Shown here: positions 17,520 to 27,227 of the stretch, in pieces
How the letters are laid out: the number at the start of each line of letters is the position of its first letter
Position numbering within the stretch: position 1 is the stretch's first letter
Assembly: GCF_014202995.1 (NCBI RefSeq)
Contig: NZ_JACHIA010000004.1
Location: forward strand, 186,001-250,000
DNA from: Longimicrobium terrae
GTDB taxonomy: Bacteria > Gemmatimonadota > Gemmatimonadetes > Longimicrobiales > Longimicrobiaceae
Reading direction: 5' to 3'
Length of the DNA stretch: 64,000 nucleotides
Position numbers and translations under genes: made by a program
The notes under the pieces: generated by a model
Told to the model about the DNA's origin: nothing
What the model saw: the letters and a program-made list of their open reading frames with translations, nothing else
Databases searched by the model: none

Positions 17520-17700
17520 CACGGGGCGGAACGGAGGTTTCGTCTCTGAGGGTCGGCACAATCTCGAGGCGCCTGATCCCTGCCGCGGCCAATCTTCCCG
17601 AGGGCATCGCAGCCAGCAGCCGCCGGATCTGCTCGTCCGTCACGGCAACCGTGGTCTTCATGCTTGCGAGCTCCCGGTGGAGGATCACCACTTCGCTCAT
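17512..17700 (-). CDS. Small hypothetical protein preceding CHAT gene, 62 aa
   Basis: Starts at ATG 17700 (MSEVVILHRELASMK) with AGG just upstream and a TAATTT box close by. The product is a short helical peptide: TVAVTDEQIRRLLAAMPSGR, then RRLEIVPTL. It overlaps the CHAT gene start by 8 bases, so it is co-translated with it. The helical TDEQIRRLLAAM pattern could be an adaptor or effector-associated helix pair, as in other CHAT loci, but no family is recognised. The 233 bases upstream may hold a separate promoter for this two-gene unit. Confidence 0.6.
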   Translation of the reverse strand: MSEVVILHRELASMKTTVAVTDEQIRRLLAAMPSGRLAAAGIRRLEIVPTLRDETSVPPRDA

Positions 17701-17933
17701 CCTGGCTAAATTAGGAAGTGCGGCTTGCGTCGATGATCGATGCGTTCGACCAGCTCCTCCGCGACCGGATGATTCGCTCGAACCCCGAGTGGGTTGGGTG
17801 TCGAGCCTTTGATCGTGCTGGCATTCGTCGTGGCTGGGATCGCTGACGCCCCCCCGACGGTCCGCCAAGATGGCGGGGCGGCGCGGAAGTGGAGCGGGGG
17901 CGCGGCGGGGAGACGAAGGAACGGCGGGCGGGC

Positions 17934-19349
17934 TCACTCCGGAGCGTCGCCCCGCCCCTTCTCCATCATGCCCCGGAGGGCGGCGTAGAGGTCGTCGCTG
18001 CCGCCCAGCAGCTCGTTCATCACCCCCGCCCTGGAGAGATAGGCTACTTCGCCGTCGCCCGCGCCGTACCGGATCTTCACCCAATTGTTGAACGGGCCGC
18101 CTGTCTCCTGGGCGTGCTTCACCTCGCGGACGTGATGGATCCGGACGCTGCCGTTCTCACCGTGGAACTGAGCCTGCGCGCCATCGATAGCCAGCGTCCC
18201 CACGTCGCTGGGGTTGAAGGTGAATGGGTCGAACACGCGTCTTCCGTAGCGCACCTCGGTGAAGTGGCGCGGCTCGGCGGCGTCGGGCGAGACTAGGAAC
18301 AGCCGCGCGGGGTCCACGCCGTCGCGCGCCAGCAGCTCGGGACAGGCGTCGTCGGGGAATCCGCCCAGCGACACGGCCACGCTCGCCTGGTCGTACGCTT
18401 CGCGCACCGAGCACCCGAAGGCGATCGCGCGGTAGAACGACGCGTTGAACGCCAGCGCGGCTTCGTCGGGGAGCGCGCCGCGCGTGCCGATCACGCAGTC
18501 GACCCACTGCACGATGGCCTGCGCCTGCGCGCGCGAATGGCAGGCGCTGAGCACCACCACCCGGACCGTGCCGGCGAAGGTCGCGAACAGGCGCGCGAGC
18601 GCCGGCGCACCCACCGACTGCGGGGTCCCGTGGTTACCCACCAGCACGAGGCCGCGCTCGCTGCCGTGGCCGCTGAAATGCACCACCTGCGGGCGCGTCT
18701 CGTTGAACGCTTGGATCAGGTCGTCGGGGCGGGCGGCCCAGCGATCGTCGAACGACAGCGCGTCGCGAAACTCCGCGGCGCGCACCTTTTCGCGTATGGC
18801 TCGCATGTCCTCGTCCAGCAGCAGGCGCTGACGGCCTCCGTCGGCCGACGCGGGATCGGCGGCGAAGAAGAGCACCCTCACCTGGCTCATGCGTCCTTGT
18901 TCGATGGCGTGAGAAGGAGCGACACCCCGGGCGTGTAGCTGATGGAGGGGCACGCGCCGCCGCTTTCCACGAGAACAATCGAAAGTGGCGGAGATGGCCT
19001 CCGGCGGGTCCATACGCTTCAGCTCCGCAAGGACCGCTTCGATGACGAGGTCACGCTCCGCCGGGGTGACGGTTGCGGGCAGGTCCACCTGGATGCGGAT
19101 CTGACGAGCCATCGATTCGTGGGTCTTTTCGCGGATGGCCGTGGCGTGGTAGATCTGCCACGCCACTTGCGCGACCGCGACCACAAGCGCAGCGACGATC
19201 CCCGCCGCGTCGAACCGCACAGGGGACGACTCGTAACGGTTGGGGGCGAGCAGGCGCTCCACCCGCATCTCCAGCTCGGGATCGAGTTCCAGGGCCAGCC
19301 GCTGGCCCGCCGCGCGCGCCAGTTCAGTGTATTCAGGAATCGGCGGCAT
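17934..19349 (-). CDS. CHAT-domain protein with N-terminal membrane helix and C-terminal PH/GRAM-like domain
   Basis: It has 471 residues from ATG 19349, which lies 17 bases inside the end of the upstream CHAT-STAND gene (coupled). Order: a hydrophobic helix at about 50-70 (IVAALVVAVAQVAWQIY), a short basic region, the CHAT domain from about 154 (QVRVLFFAADPAS) with His in VHFSGHGS and Cys in VVLSACHS, then a C-terminal domain of about 100 residues. That domain (GTLAIDGAQAQFHGENGSVRI, NNWVKIRYGAGDGEVAYLS) reads like a PH/GRAM fold. The sequence between helix and CHAT is Arg-rich and weak; an internal ATG at 18890 with AAGGA upstream would give a soluble CHAT-GRAM protein. Both products may be made. 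Confidence 0.8.
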   Translation of the reverse strand: MPPIPEYTELARAAGQRLALELDPELEMRVERLLAPNRYESSPVRFDAAGIVAALVVAVAQVAWQIYHATAIREKTHESMARQIRIQVDLPATVTPAERDLVIEAVLAELKRMDPPEAISATFDCSRGKRRRVPLHQLHARGVAPSHAIEQGRMSQVRVLFFAADPASADGGRQRLLLDEDMRAIREKVRAAEFRDALSFDDRWAARPDDLIQAFNETRPQVVHFSGHGSERGLVLVGNHGTPQSVGAPALARLFATFAGTVRVVVLSACHSRAQAQAIVQWVDCVIGTRGALPDEAALAFNASFYRAIAFGCSVREAYDQASVAVSLGGFPDDACPELLARDGVDPARLFLVSPDAAEPRHFTEVRYGRRVFDPFTFNPSDVGTLAIDGAQAQFHGENGSVRIHHVREVKHAQETGGPFNNWVKIRYGAGDGEVAYLSRAGVMNELLGGSDDLYAALRGMMEKGRGDAPE

Positions 19350-22300
19350 TGCCGGCCTCCATGCGTTCGAGTTGCTCGATCATCCAACCGACCGCGTTCC
19401 AGGCATCCGCTGGGAGAGGCACGCCGGCCACGCACAGCCACGCCGCCTCCAGCGCGGGCATTCCCAGCGCGCGGGTGAAGCGCGCCAGGTGATAGGGAGC
19501 CGGGCCGGTCGCCGGGTTCCCGAAATCCGCGAACAGGGCGTTGGCGCGGACCATCCAGTTCATCGCCGCCGGGAGGTTGTTCCGCTGCTCTTCCAGCATT
19601 CCCATCTGGCCGTAGCTCAGCGCCCGGTCCGGCCGCTTCTCCAACTCCTCGTGGATCGCGAGCGATTGACGGTACCACCCTTCCGCGGCCGCGAGATCGC
19701 CCCGCTCCTGCGCCACCATGCCGATCTGCTGGTACGCCGTTGCCACGCCGGACCGGTCACCGAGGCGATCGGTGATCGCGAGCGACCGGTGATACCACTC
19801 CTCCGCGGCCGTGAGGTCGCCCCGGTCCTGCGCCACCCTTCCGAGTTGGAAGCAGCTGGACGCCGTGCCGGGTCCAATCCCCAGTTCCTCCATGATCGGG
19901 AGCGCCTTGCGGTACCACTCCTCCGCCGCGAAGGGGTCGCCTCCCAGCTGCGCGATTATGCCGAGCTGGTGGCAGCTGTGCGCCACCCCGGCCCGGTTCC
20001 CAAGCTCCTCCCAGATCAGGAGCGCCCTGCGGACTTTCTCCTTTGCCGCGACCAGGTTTCCCCGCCTCTGCGCCACGATGCTGAGCTGATGGTAGCTGGT
20101 AGCCCTGCCGTGGCGGTTTTCCAGCTCTTCCTCAATTGCGAGCGACCTGTTGTACCACTTTTCCGCGGCAGAGAAGTCGCCCCGGTCCCTTGCGATTCCC
20201 GCGATCTGGTGCAAGACGGACGCCCTGCCGGGCTGGTCCCCCAATTCCTCGCGGATCTCCAGCGCGGTGAGGAACCACTCCTCCGCCGCAGAGAGATCGC
20301 CTCGCCGCTGTGCTGCCACTCCAAGCTGGTGGCAGCTGTCCCCCACGGAGGAACGATTCCCCAGCTCCTCCATCACCTCCATCGACCTGCGGTACCACTG
20401 ATCCGCCGCGGCGAGGTCGCTCCGCAGCTCCGCCGCGATTCCGAGGCGGTGGTGGATCGCCGCGAGCGAGAAGCGGCTCGCATCGTCCCGGCAGTCGCGG
20501 AGAACCGATTCGATGCGTCGGAGCGTGAGCTCTGCCCCCGCCGCGTCGCGCATCAGAAGCGCGATGCCGGCTTCGGCCGTGAGTGCCAGGATCCAGAGCG
20601 CGGCGGCGGCCGACCCCGGCTCGGGAGCGTCTCCGAGCGGGCCCTCGATCGCCGTCCGGCAGAGGTCCGCCCATCTGCGCAGCTCGACCCAGCAGCCCTC
20701 TGCATCCAGCACCTTCAGGAGCGGCAGGAGGATGTGATACGCTTCCGCGAAATCCCCCGCGCCCACCGCCGACACGGCCATCGCACCGAGCGTGCGCCGC
20801 AGCCGCTTGACCCAGGAGAAGGCGAACGTGGCGTCTCCGCTCTCGATCTGCGACGCCGCCCACTCACCCAGGTCCGCGCATGCCCGGACAGCCGCACGGA
20901 GGGCCGCTGTGCGCTCCGCGTCGTAGCCGCTCCCCGCCTGCTCCAGCCACAATCCTTCCAGGAACGAAGGGAGCACCGGGTGGATGCCGTACATGCCGTC
21001 GCGCAGGTCGGTAAGAAGCCCCACGGCTACACACCCGTCCAGCGCGGCGGTCCACGTATCCCGCGTGACCCGCTGGAACCGGTGCGGCACGTCGGGATGC
21101 TCGCTCATCACCCTTAGCACATCCGCGTCGCAGACGCCTTCGAAGAGCGCCAGGGCGGGGAGCAGGCGCCGGTCGCCTTCCAGCAGGTGCCGGAAGGAAT
21201 AGCGCACGCTGGCCGCGAGGGAGTCCAGCCTGCCCCCCGGAGCATCCAGGGGCGCCGCCTCGCGCAGTTTCCGGAGGAGCTCCGGCGCGCTCGAGCGCTC
21301 CAGATGCGGCAGCGTGAGGCGCATACCCAGGGGATTCCCCCCCAGCGCCTCCAGCAGCTCCCCGAACGCCCTCTCCTCCCGGTGCGGCTGCGCGGCCGGA
21401 TGGAGCGCGAGCAGTTTGTCCGCGTACTCCGCCGCTCCCTGGGAGTCCAGTCCAGGCACCTCGAGCCGATGCACGTCGCCCAGCCATTTCTCCGGCGCGC
21501 GGCTGGTGATGATGACTCCGCCCCTGGCGCTCTTTGCCACCTCCGCCAGGAAATCCCGGATCTCGTCCTGCTCCGCTGGGTCCAGCGGTGGCGTGGTGCC
21601 CGTGGGGTCCGGCATCTCGCGGACGGTCTCGAAGTTGTCCCACACCAGCAGAACGCGCTTCCGGCGCATCAGGTCCAGGATCGCCGCCGTGCGGTCCGCC
21701 GTCTCCGACGCGTCCCGCACGAAGTCCGCGCCGAACAGTTCGATGCCGATCGGCGTCACGACGCCGGAGAGGCCGAATGACGCGACCCCCGGCTCGAACG
21801 AGTGGAAGAACACCAGTCCGGGGTCCGCTCCGCCCGTGTCGCGCAGCCACCGCGCGAACCCTTTTGCAAGCTCTGTCTTCCCCGTCCCGCCCTGCCCGTG
21901 CAGCAGCAGCACCCGCCGGTTTTGCAACCCCCACTCCAGGCGCAGGAACTCGTGGTCGCGTCCCACGAACACGCCTTCCGCCGCTTCGAGCGCGCCTTCC
22001 GCATGCCTCGTCCCCGCGGTCTCCGCCGCCGCGCCGGGCTGAGGTTCCTGCGTCGGTAAGCCCGGCGGCGGCGGTGGGGATGAGATCGTCCGCGCCAGCC
22101 CCGGAAAGCGCACTTCGGAGCGCGCGTAGTGGACGGGGACCATCCAGTCGTCCAGCGGCAGCGGCCCCCTCGGGCTGGGGCGCAGGGGCGCACGGTGCAT
22201 CCGGCGGCGACCGGAGCGCACCGCCTCCTCCACCGTCTCGCCGTCGAAGAGCGATTCGTAGAACGCCGCCATGAACTCCGCCGCTGCCGGCACGTAGACG

Positions 22301-23217
22301 GAGTAACCCATGGCCACCACGGCCGCGGCGCCCGCGCGCAGCACCTGCGTGGCCACCGCCGCCTCCGCCGTCTCGGCGTGGGTCAGCGTTCCCGAATGGC
22401 AGGCGTTGAGGACCAGGAGCGGTACTCCCGCGCCCGCGAGCACCGCTCCGATCTCATCCGCCGGGACGGGGTGCGCATCTCCTTCCTTCTCGAAGATGAG
22501 GTATCCCTGGGGCTTGCGTCCGCCCTCGTAGGTGCCGTGCCCATCGAAGTGGACCACCTGGTACGGCCTCCCTTCCTGCTGTGCCTCTTCCATCCGCCGC
22601 CGTAGCTCGTCCAGCGTGGGCGGGCGCGCCACGTCCACCGTTACTCGCCCTGAAACCGCGGGAAGGCGCTCCACCAGCGACCGCGCGATCACGCGGAACC
22701 CCGCGTCGTCCACGCCGTCCGGCCTGGCAATCACCATCAGTACGCGCAGGTCTTGGGAGGAGGCCGACACGGCCGCGGAGAGCGTGTCGATGGTGCGGTT
22801 CACCGGGACGTCCAGCGCCAGCGGCGCCGGGAGCGTCGGGTCGCGCATCAGCTCCCAGGGGAGCGCAAGAAAGGCAGGCGAGCCAGACTCCATCCACAGG
22901 CTCCACCCGCCGGCGAACGAGCGGGCCCGCAGGTACGCCTCGCGCCCTGGCCTGCCCTGGCCGAAAAGCGCTTCGAAGAGCTGTGTTCCCCACCCCTCGA
23001 TTCGCCCCTGGATCGCCGATCCCCGCTCCTCGTACACCGCGAACGGCGCCGTCAGGTAGTCCTCCAAGTACCAGCGGAGATCCTCCAGTTCGCCGTGAGA
23101 GAGCGGAGCCTCGAACGGTCGCGGCGCCACCGTGGCCTCCAGCACCTCCGCCCCGACCTGTTGAAACACAACTTGGACTAATCCACAGAACTCCCTAACG
23201 ATCAACCGTTTGCGCAT
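19333..23217 (-). CDS. CHAT-STAND NTPase-TPR protein
   Basis: It has 1294 residues in NLR-like architecture. The N-terminal CHAT protease (about 1-360) has His in VVHFDGHGTY and Cys in LVLNACHSG. A Pro-rich linker leads to an NB-ARC/STAND ATPase (about 420-700) with Walker A HGQGGTGKTELA and Walker B VLLVWDNFE, then a helical winged region. From about 880 to 1260 there are repeated 40-residue TPR units (RGDLxAAEEWYxxSLAIxEELGxRxGxAxSYxQLGxVAQ). In this class the repeats sense a trigger, the ATPase oligomerises and the protease is activated (family knowledge). The near-identical repeat units make copy number likely to vary between strains. It overlaps the next CHAT gene by 17 bases. Annotation is secure; trigger and substrate are unknown. 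Confidence 0.9.
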   Translation of the reverse strand: MRKRLIVREFCGLVQVVFQQVGAEVLEATVAPRPFEAPLSHGELEDLRWYLEDYLTAPFAVYEERGSAIQGRIEGWGTQLFEALFGQGRPGREAYLRARSFAGGWSLWMESGSPAFLALPWELMRDPTLPAPLALDVPVNRTIDTLSAAVSASSQDLRVLMVIARPDGVDDAGFRVIARSLVERLPAVSGRVTVDVARPPTLDELRRRMEEAQQEGRPYQVVHFDGHGTYEGGRKPQGYLIFEKEGDAHPVPADEIGAVLAGAGVPLLVLNACHSGTLTHAETAEAAVATQVLRAGAAAVVAMGYSVYVPAAAEFMAAFYESLFDGETVEEAVRSGRRRMHRAPLRPSPRGPLPLDDWMVPVHYARSEVRFPGLARTISSPPPPPGLPTQEPQPGAAAETAGTRHAEGALEAAEGVFVGRDHEFLRLEWGLQNRRVLLLHGQGGTGKTELAKGFARWLRDTGGADPGLVFFHSFEPGVASFGLSGVVTPIGIELFGADFVRDASETADRTAAILDLMRRKRVLLVWDNFETVREMPDPTGTTPPLDPAEQDEIRDFLAEVAKSARGGVIITSRAPEKWLGDVHRLEVPGLDSQGAAEYADKLLALHPAAQPHREERAFGELLEALGGNPLGMRLTLPHLERSSAPELLRKLREAAPLDAPGGRLDSLAASVRYSFRHLLEGDRRLLPALALFEGVCDADVLRVMSEHPDVPHRFQRVTRDTWTAALDGCVAVGLLTDLRDGMYGIHPVLPSFLEGLWLEQAGSGYDAERTAALRAAVRACADLGEWAASQIESGDATFAFSWVKRLRRTLGAMAVSAVGAGDFAEAYHILLPLLKVLDAEGCWVELRRWADLCRTAIEGPLGDAPEPGSAAAALWILALTAEAGIALLMRDAAGAELTLRRIESVLRDCRDDASRFSLAAIHHRLGIAAELRSDLAAADQWYRRSMEVMEELGNRSSVGDSCHQLGVAAQRRGDLSAAEEWFLTALEIREELGDQPGRASVLHQIAGIARDRGDFSAAEKWYNRSLAIEEELENRHGRATSYHQLSIVAQRRGNLVAAKEKVRRALLIWEELGNRAGVAHSCHQLGIIAQLGGDPFAAEEWYRKALPIMEELGIGPGTASSCFQLGRVAQDRGDLTAAEEWYHRSLAITDRLGDRSGVATAYQQIGMVAQERGDLAAAEGWYRQSLAIHEELEKRPDRALSYGQMGMLEEQRNNLPAAMNWMVRANALFADFGNPATGPAPYHLARFTRALGMPALEAAWLCVAGVPLPADAWNAVGWMIEQLERMEAGNAADS

Positions 23218-23364
23218 GGATGAGTCGGTGCAAGAAGTAATTCAGCAGGAAACGAAGCGACGCACCACCCTTCATGACAACAGCGCCGACCCGCCGCCAG
23301 CCGGAGAACGAATCGCCGACTTGGTGTTGATGCGTCGGCCGCGTACGCCGGGGTCGAAAGCGTG

Positions 23365-26300
23365 CTACCCGGACGCCGGCGGCAGGTCCGACACGAGGAT
23401 CAGGTTCAGGTCCGAACCGTCGGCGGGCGCGCCGACGCCTGCCTGCGCGAGGCGGGTGGCCTGGGCCTGCCGTGCCCGGTCGAAGAGGTTGCGGACCGTC
23501 CGGCCGTTCGCGAAGGCCGCGTTGCGCGCGGCCCAGACGGCTTCCATCATCGCTTCCACCGCCGCGTCGGCACCGAGTTCCAGCACGAACCCCTCGGTGC
23601 GTAGCAGGTGGCGGAAGATCTCCGCCATCTCGGCCGGCGTGTAGTCCTCGAAGTCCACGTACTGGGTGAAGCGGGAGGCCAGGCCGGTGTTGGTGGCGAG
23701 AAAGCGGTCCATCTCCGCATGGTACCCGGCGGCGATCACCACGAACTTGCCGCGGTCGTCTTCCATCCGCTTGAGCAGGGTGTTGATCGCCTCGCGGCCG
23801 AAATCGTCGCTGGCCAGCGCGTAGGCCTCGTCCACGAAGAGCACGCCGCCCATCGCGCGATCCACGGCGTCGTTCGTCTTCGGCGAGGTCTGGCCGAGGT
23901 AGCTCCCCACCAGGCCGGCGCGGTCCACCTCCACCAGGTGCCCCTTGGGAAGCACGCCCAGCGCCTTGAACACCTGGGCTAGGACGCGCGCCACCGTGGT
24001 CTTTCCCGTCCCGGGGTTGCCGCGGAACAGGAAGTGGAGCGTGAGCGACGAGCTCTTCTCGCCGGCCTGCTTGCGGGCCTTCTGCACCACCAGGAAGTCG
24101 GCCAGGGCCCGCACCTGGCGCTTGATCGAGTCCATCCCGATGAGCGCGTCGAGCTCGGCCAGCGACGTGGCCAGGTCCACCGGCTGCGCCGCTTCGAGCC
24201 CGGGGATGTCATCGGCGCGGAGGAGGGCGAAGTCGGCCTCGTCGCGGTCGGGGGCGGCGGCCAGGCGCCGGCTCTGTCGCACGATCGACTTCTCCAGCAG
24301 CCCTCGGACGGTGCGGGCGTTGCCGAAGTTGCGGTCCCGCGCCGCGTACAGCGCGTCCAGGGCGCGCAGGAGCGGCTCGCGTGCCGCGGGATCGAGGGTG
24401 TATCCCTGTTCGGTGGACATGACCTCGAACACCTCGAGCAGCTCGGCCGGACGGTAGTCGTCGATGTGGAAATGGTCGGAGAAGCGGGAGGACAGCCCCG
24501 GGTTGGTTTCGAGGAACTGCCGCATCTCCTCGGGATACCCGGCCGCGACCACCACGAACTTGCCGCGGTCGTCCTCCATCCGCTTCAGCAGTGTGTCGAT
24601 GGCCTCGCGCCCGAACGCGTCCGAGGCCAGCGAGTAAGCCTCGTCCACCAGCAGCACGCCGCCCAGGGCGCGGTCGATGGCCTCGTTGGTCTTGAGGGCG
24701 GTCTGCCCCAGGAAGGGAGCCACAAGTCCCGAGCGGTCCACGTCCACCACCTGCCCGCGGGGAAGCACGCCCAGCGTGCGCAGGACCATCCCCAGGATCC
24801 GAGCCACCGAGGTCTTTCCCGTGCCGGGGTTGCCGGTGAGGACCACGTGCAGCTTGAGCACGGTCTTCCTCCCGGTGCGCGTCTCGCGTTCGGCCTGCAT
24901 CTGGAGCAGGCGTGCCAGGTCGCCGATCCAGTCCTTGATAGTCTCCATGCCGACCATCTTGCGCAGCTCGCCCAGCGCCTGCTCGAGCGACGGGGCCTCG
25001 GGAAGGTCGTGGACGATGTCCTCGGCCTCGATCAGGGAGAATGCCGCGTCGTCCACCGCGCCGGCGGGGAGCCGAGCCAGGCGGCCGGCGAGCGCGGAGC
25101 GGGCCTGGTCGAAAAGCTGCCGAACCGTTCGGCCGTTGGCGAAGTCGCGGCCGCGCCGATCGTACATGTCCTTCGTCACCCGCTCCAGCCTCTCGCGCGC
25201 CTCGGTAGAGAGCCGGAACTGCTGTGCGGCGGCCATCTGCTCGAAGATGTCGCGCAGCTCCGTGGGGGTGTAGTCGTCGATGTGCAGGTAGCTGTCGAAG
25301 CGGCTCGGTAGCCCGGGGTTCATCCGGAAGAACTCGTCCATGCGGTCGCGGTATCCCGCCACCACCACCACGAACCGCCCGCGGTCGTCCTCCATCCGCT
25401 TCAGCAGGGTGTCCACGGCCTTCTGCCCGTACGAGCCGGCGCCGGTGCTCCCCGCCACGCCCGAGCCGGCCAGGCCGTAGGCCTCGTCCACGAACAGCAC
25501 CCCGCCGAAGGCCTCGTCGCACGCCTGGTTGACCCGCTGCGCAGCCTCGCCGATGTACTGCCCTTCCAGCTTCCCGGGGTCCACCTCCACCACGTGGCCG
25601 CGGTCGAGCAGGCCGATGGCGGAGAAGATCTCCGCCAGCTTCCGGGTCACGGTGGTCTTCCCCGTGCCGGGGTTGCCGGTGATCACGAAATGCCGCGTCA
25701 CGTTTCCCGCGCGGCCGATCCCCTGTTCGGCGCGCCGGCGCTCGATCTCGATCTGCTGCGCCAGGGCGCGCACCTCGCGCTTCACCGTGTCCATCCCCAC
25801 GAACCCGTCGAGCTCGGCGAGGATCTGGTCCAGCGTGCGCTCGGGTGGCGCGTCGCTCTCCACGTCATCGGCCTGGATCACCCCGTCGTCGGGGTCGCCG
25901 CCGTCCACGCGCAGGAAGTAGCGCAGGCAGAGGGCCTCGCCCAGGTCGGTCGCCACGCGGGCGTTGGCGAAGCTGGCGTCGCGGGTGCGCACCCGGTGAC
26001 GCAGCAGCAGGCGCACCCGCTCCTCGGCGTCGGGGTGCAGCAACAGCCCGTTCCCGCGGACGTGCGCCTCGGTGATCTCCAGGAGCTCGCCGGCCTCGAA
26101 GTCCGGCAGGTGGAACACGTAGCGGAACCGGCTGCGCAGCTCGGGGCTGTCTTCCACGCGGTCGCGCAGGTCGCGCCGCAGCCCGGCGAGCACGACCACG
26201 GGGTCGTGCCCGGACGCGTCCATGCGGCTGAGCAGCCGGTCGATGGGTGGGGTGCCGCCGCTAGGGCCCGGCCGCGCCAGCCGGTGGGCGTTGTCGATGA

Positions 26301-26709
26301 ACAACACGCCGCCCGCGGCTTTCTTGTAGTGGCCCTCGAGCTCCTTCTCGAATTCGCTCACGCTAACCACGTCCACGCGCACGTAGTTCGGGCTGGCGGT
26401 GAGCCCGTGGTGATGGAAGAGCCGGAAGATGATTCCCGCTACGTGGGTTTTCCCGGTGCCCGTATTGCCGGTGATGATGGTGTGCAGGTTTCCGAGGGCG
26501 CTGGCGCGGCCGCCGCCTCGGCCCGCCGCCGCGCGCGCCACGCGCACCAGCCGGTCGATCTCGCGCTTCATCTCCGTCATCCCCACCAGCCCGTTGAGCT
26601 GCAGGAGCGGGTCGGGCGGAGGTGCCGCGGGGATGCTCGCTCCGCACGCCTTGCAGAAACGGGCAACGGGGCGGTTGGCCTGCTGGCACGAAGGGCACTC
26701 GAGCGGCAT
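23365..26709 (-). CDS. Zinc-ribbon protein with four tandem CbxX/SpoVK-type AAA+ domains
   Basis: It has 1114 residues. An N-terminal zinc ribbon (CPSC…CKACG, residues 5-23) is followed by four AAA+ modules. Their Walker A motifs are GNTGTGKTH (81-89), GNPGTGKTT (about 345), GNPGTGKTS (about 627) and GNPGTGKTT (about 900). Modules 2-4 carry GGVLFVDEAYxLA-type Walker B and RFDSYLHIDDYTP/SRFTQYVDFEDYTP-type sensor segments. Module 1 is diverged (GGVLFIDNAHRLA; Asn replaces Glu of the Walker B), so it may bind but not hydrolyse ATP. Proteins of this CbxX/CfxQ class remodel partner proteins. Four modules in one chain is unusual. It sits between the membrane protein and the CHAT genes in a same-strand array. 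Confidence 0.88.
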   Translation of the reverse strand: MPLECPSCQQANRPVARFCKACGASIPAAPPPDPLLQLNGLVGMTEMKREIDRLVRVARAAAGRGGGRASALGNLHTIITGNTGTGKTHVAGIIFRLFHHHGLTASPNYVRVDVVSVSEFEKELEGHYKKAAGGVLFIDNAHRLARPGPSGGTPPIDRLLSRMDASGHDPVVVLAGLRRDLRDRVEDSPELRSRFRYVFHLPDFEAGELLEITEAHVRGNGLLLHPDAEERVRLLLRHRVRTRDASFANARVATDLGEALCLRYFLRVDGGDPDDGVIQADDVESDAPPERTLDQILAELDGFVGMDTVKREVRALAQQIEIERRRAEQGIGRAGNVTRHFVITGNPGTGKTTVTRKLAEIFSAIGLLDRGHVVEVDPGKLEGQYIGEAAQRVNQACDEAFGGVLFVDEAYGLAGSGVAGSTGAGSYGQKAVDTLLKRMEDDRGRFVVVVAGYRDRMDEFFRMNPGLPSRFDSYLHIDDYTPTELRDIFEQMAAAQQFRLSTEARERLERVTKDMYDRRGRDFANGRTVRQLFDQARSALAGRLARLPAGAVDDAAFSLIEAEDIVHDLPEAPSLEQALGELRKMVGMETIKDWIGDLARLLQMQAERETRTGRKTVLKLHVVLTGNPGTGKTSVARILGMVLRTLGVLPRGQVVDVDRSGLVAPFLGQTALKTNEAIDRALGGVLLVDEAYSLASDAFGREAIDTLLKRMEDDRGKFVVVAAGYPEEMRQFLETNPGLSSRFSDHFHIDDYRPAELLEVFEVMSTEQGYTLDPAAREPLLRALDALYAARDRNFGNARTVRGLLEKSIVRQSRRLAAAPDRDEADFALLRADDIPGLEAAQPVDLATSLAELDALIGMDSIKRQVRALADFLVVQKARKQAGEKSSSLTLHFLFRGNPGTGKTTVARVLAQVFKALGVLPKGHLVEVDRAGLVGSYLGQTSPKTNDAVDRAMGGVLFVDEAYALASDDFGREAINTLLKRMEDDRGKFVVIAAGYHAEMDRFLATNTGLASRFTQYVDFEDYTPAEMAEIFRHLLRTEGFVLELGADAAVEAMMEAVWAARNAAFANGRTVRNLFDRARQAQATRLAQAGVGAPADGSDLNLILVSDLPPASG

Positions 26710-26778
26710 GGTCGCGGGAAGGTTTGGGGTGGCGGCTGGACGAACGACGGGTGCGTCTCTGTCAGCGCGGCGGCCGCG

Positions 26779-27165
26779 TCAGAACATCGTGTCCATCAGC
26801 GTCACCACGTTGTCGATCCACCCATGCGCGGGGTACATCTCGGAGAGCACGGCCCCCAGGAACAGCACCGCGAGCGTCCGCATGACCACCGGCTGCCACT
26901 TGAAGTTGTCGGCCAGCAGGTCGATCGCGGTGATGAGCCCGGTGCCCAACCCGAAGAAGAGAGTGATCGCGCCCTGCTCCCCTCGCCACAGCAGAAACGC
27001 CAGAACCAGCGGCGCGGAGATGCGGAGGAACCACCGGGCGCCGCGCTTCCCGAGGTTCAGGAAGGCGTACAGGTAGCCGCCAGCCAGGAAGAGCGCCGCG
27101 AAGATGACGCCGATCTGCTGCAGGGTCCCGAGCGGGGCCGTGCCGGAGCTTGCGAGGAGAACCAT
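26779..27165 (-). CDS. Small membrane protein of kinase/AAA+ island, 128 aa
   Basis: Four probable membrane helices: GVIFAALFLAGGYLYAF, ISAPLVLAFLLW, AITLFFGLGTGLITAIDLL and VMRTLAVLFLGAVLSEMY. Start ATG 27165 is chosen because the frame before it is Arg/Gly-rich and non-protein-like. No family is recognised. It lies 62 bases after the phosphatase gene and 69 bases before the AAA+ gene on the same strand, so it is probably co-transcribed. It may anchor the system at the inner membrane (inference). Confidence 0.65.
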   Translation of the reverse strand: MVLLASSGTAPLGTLQQIGVIFAALFLAGGYLYAFLNLGKRGARWFLRISAPLVLAFLLWRGEQGAITLFFGLGTGLITAIDLLADNFKWQPVVMRTLAVLFLGAVLSEMYPAHGWIDNVVTLMDTMF

Positions 27166-27227
27166 GATCGGTGCCCAGGATCGAGGTGGAAGATGAATGA
27201 AGGTTCGGGAGATGGCCCGGTGCGTGG

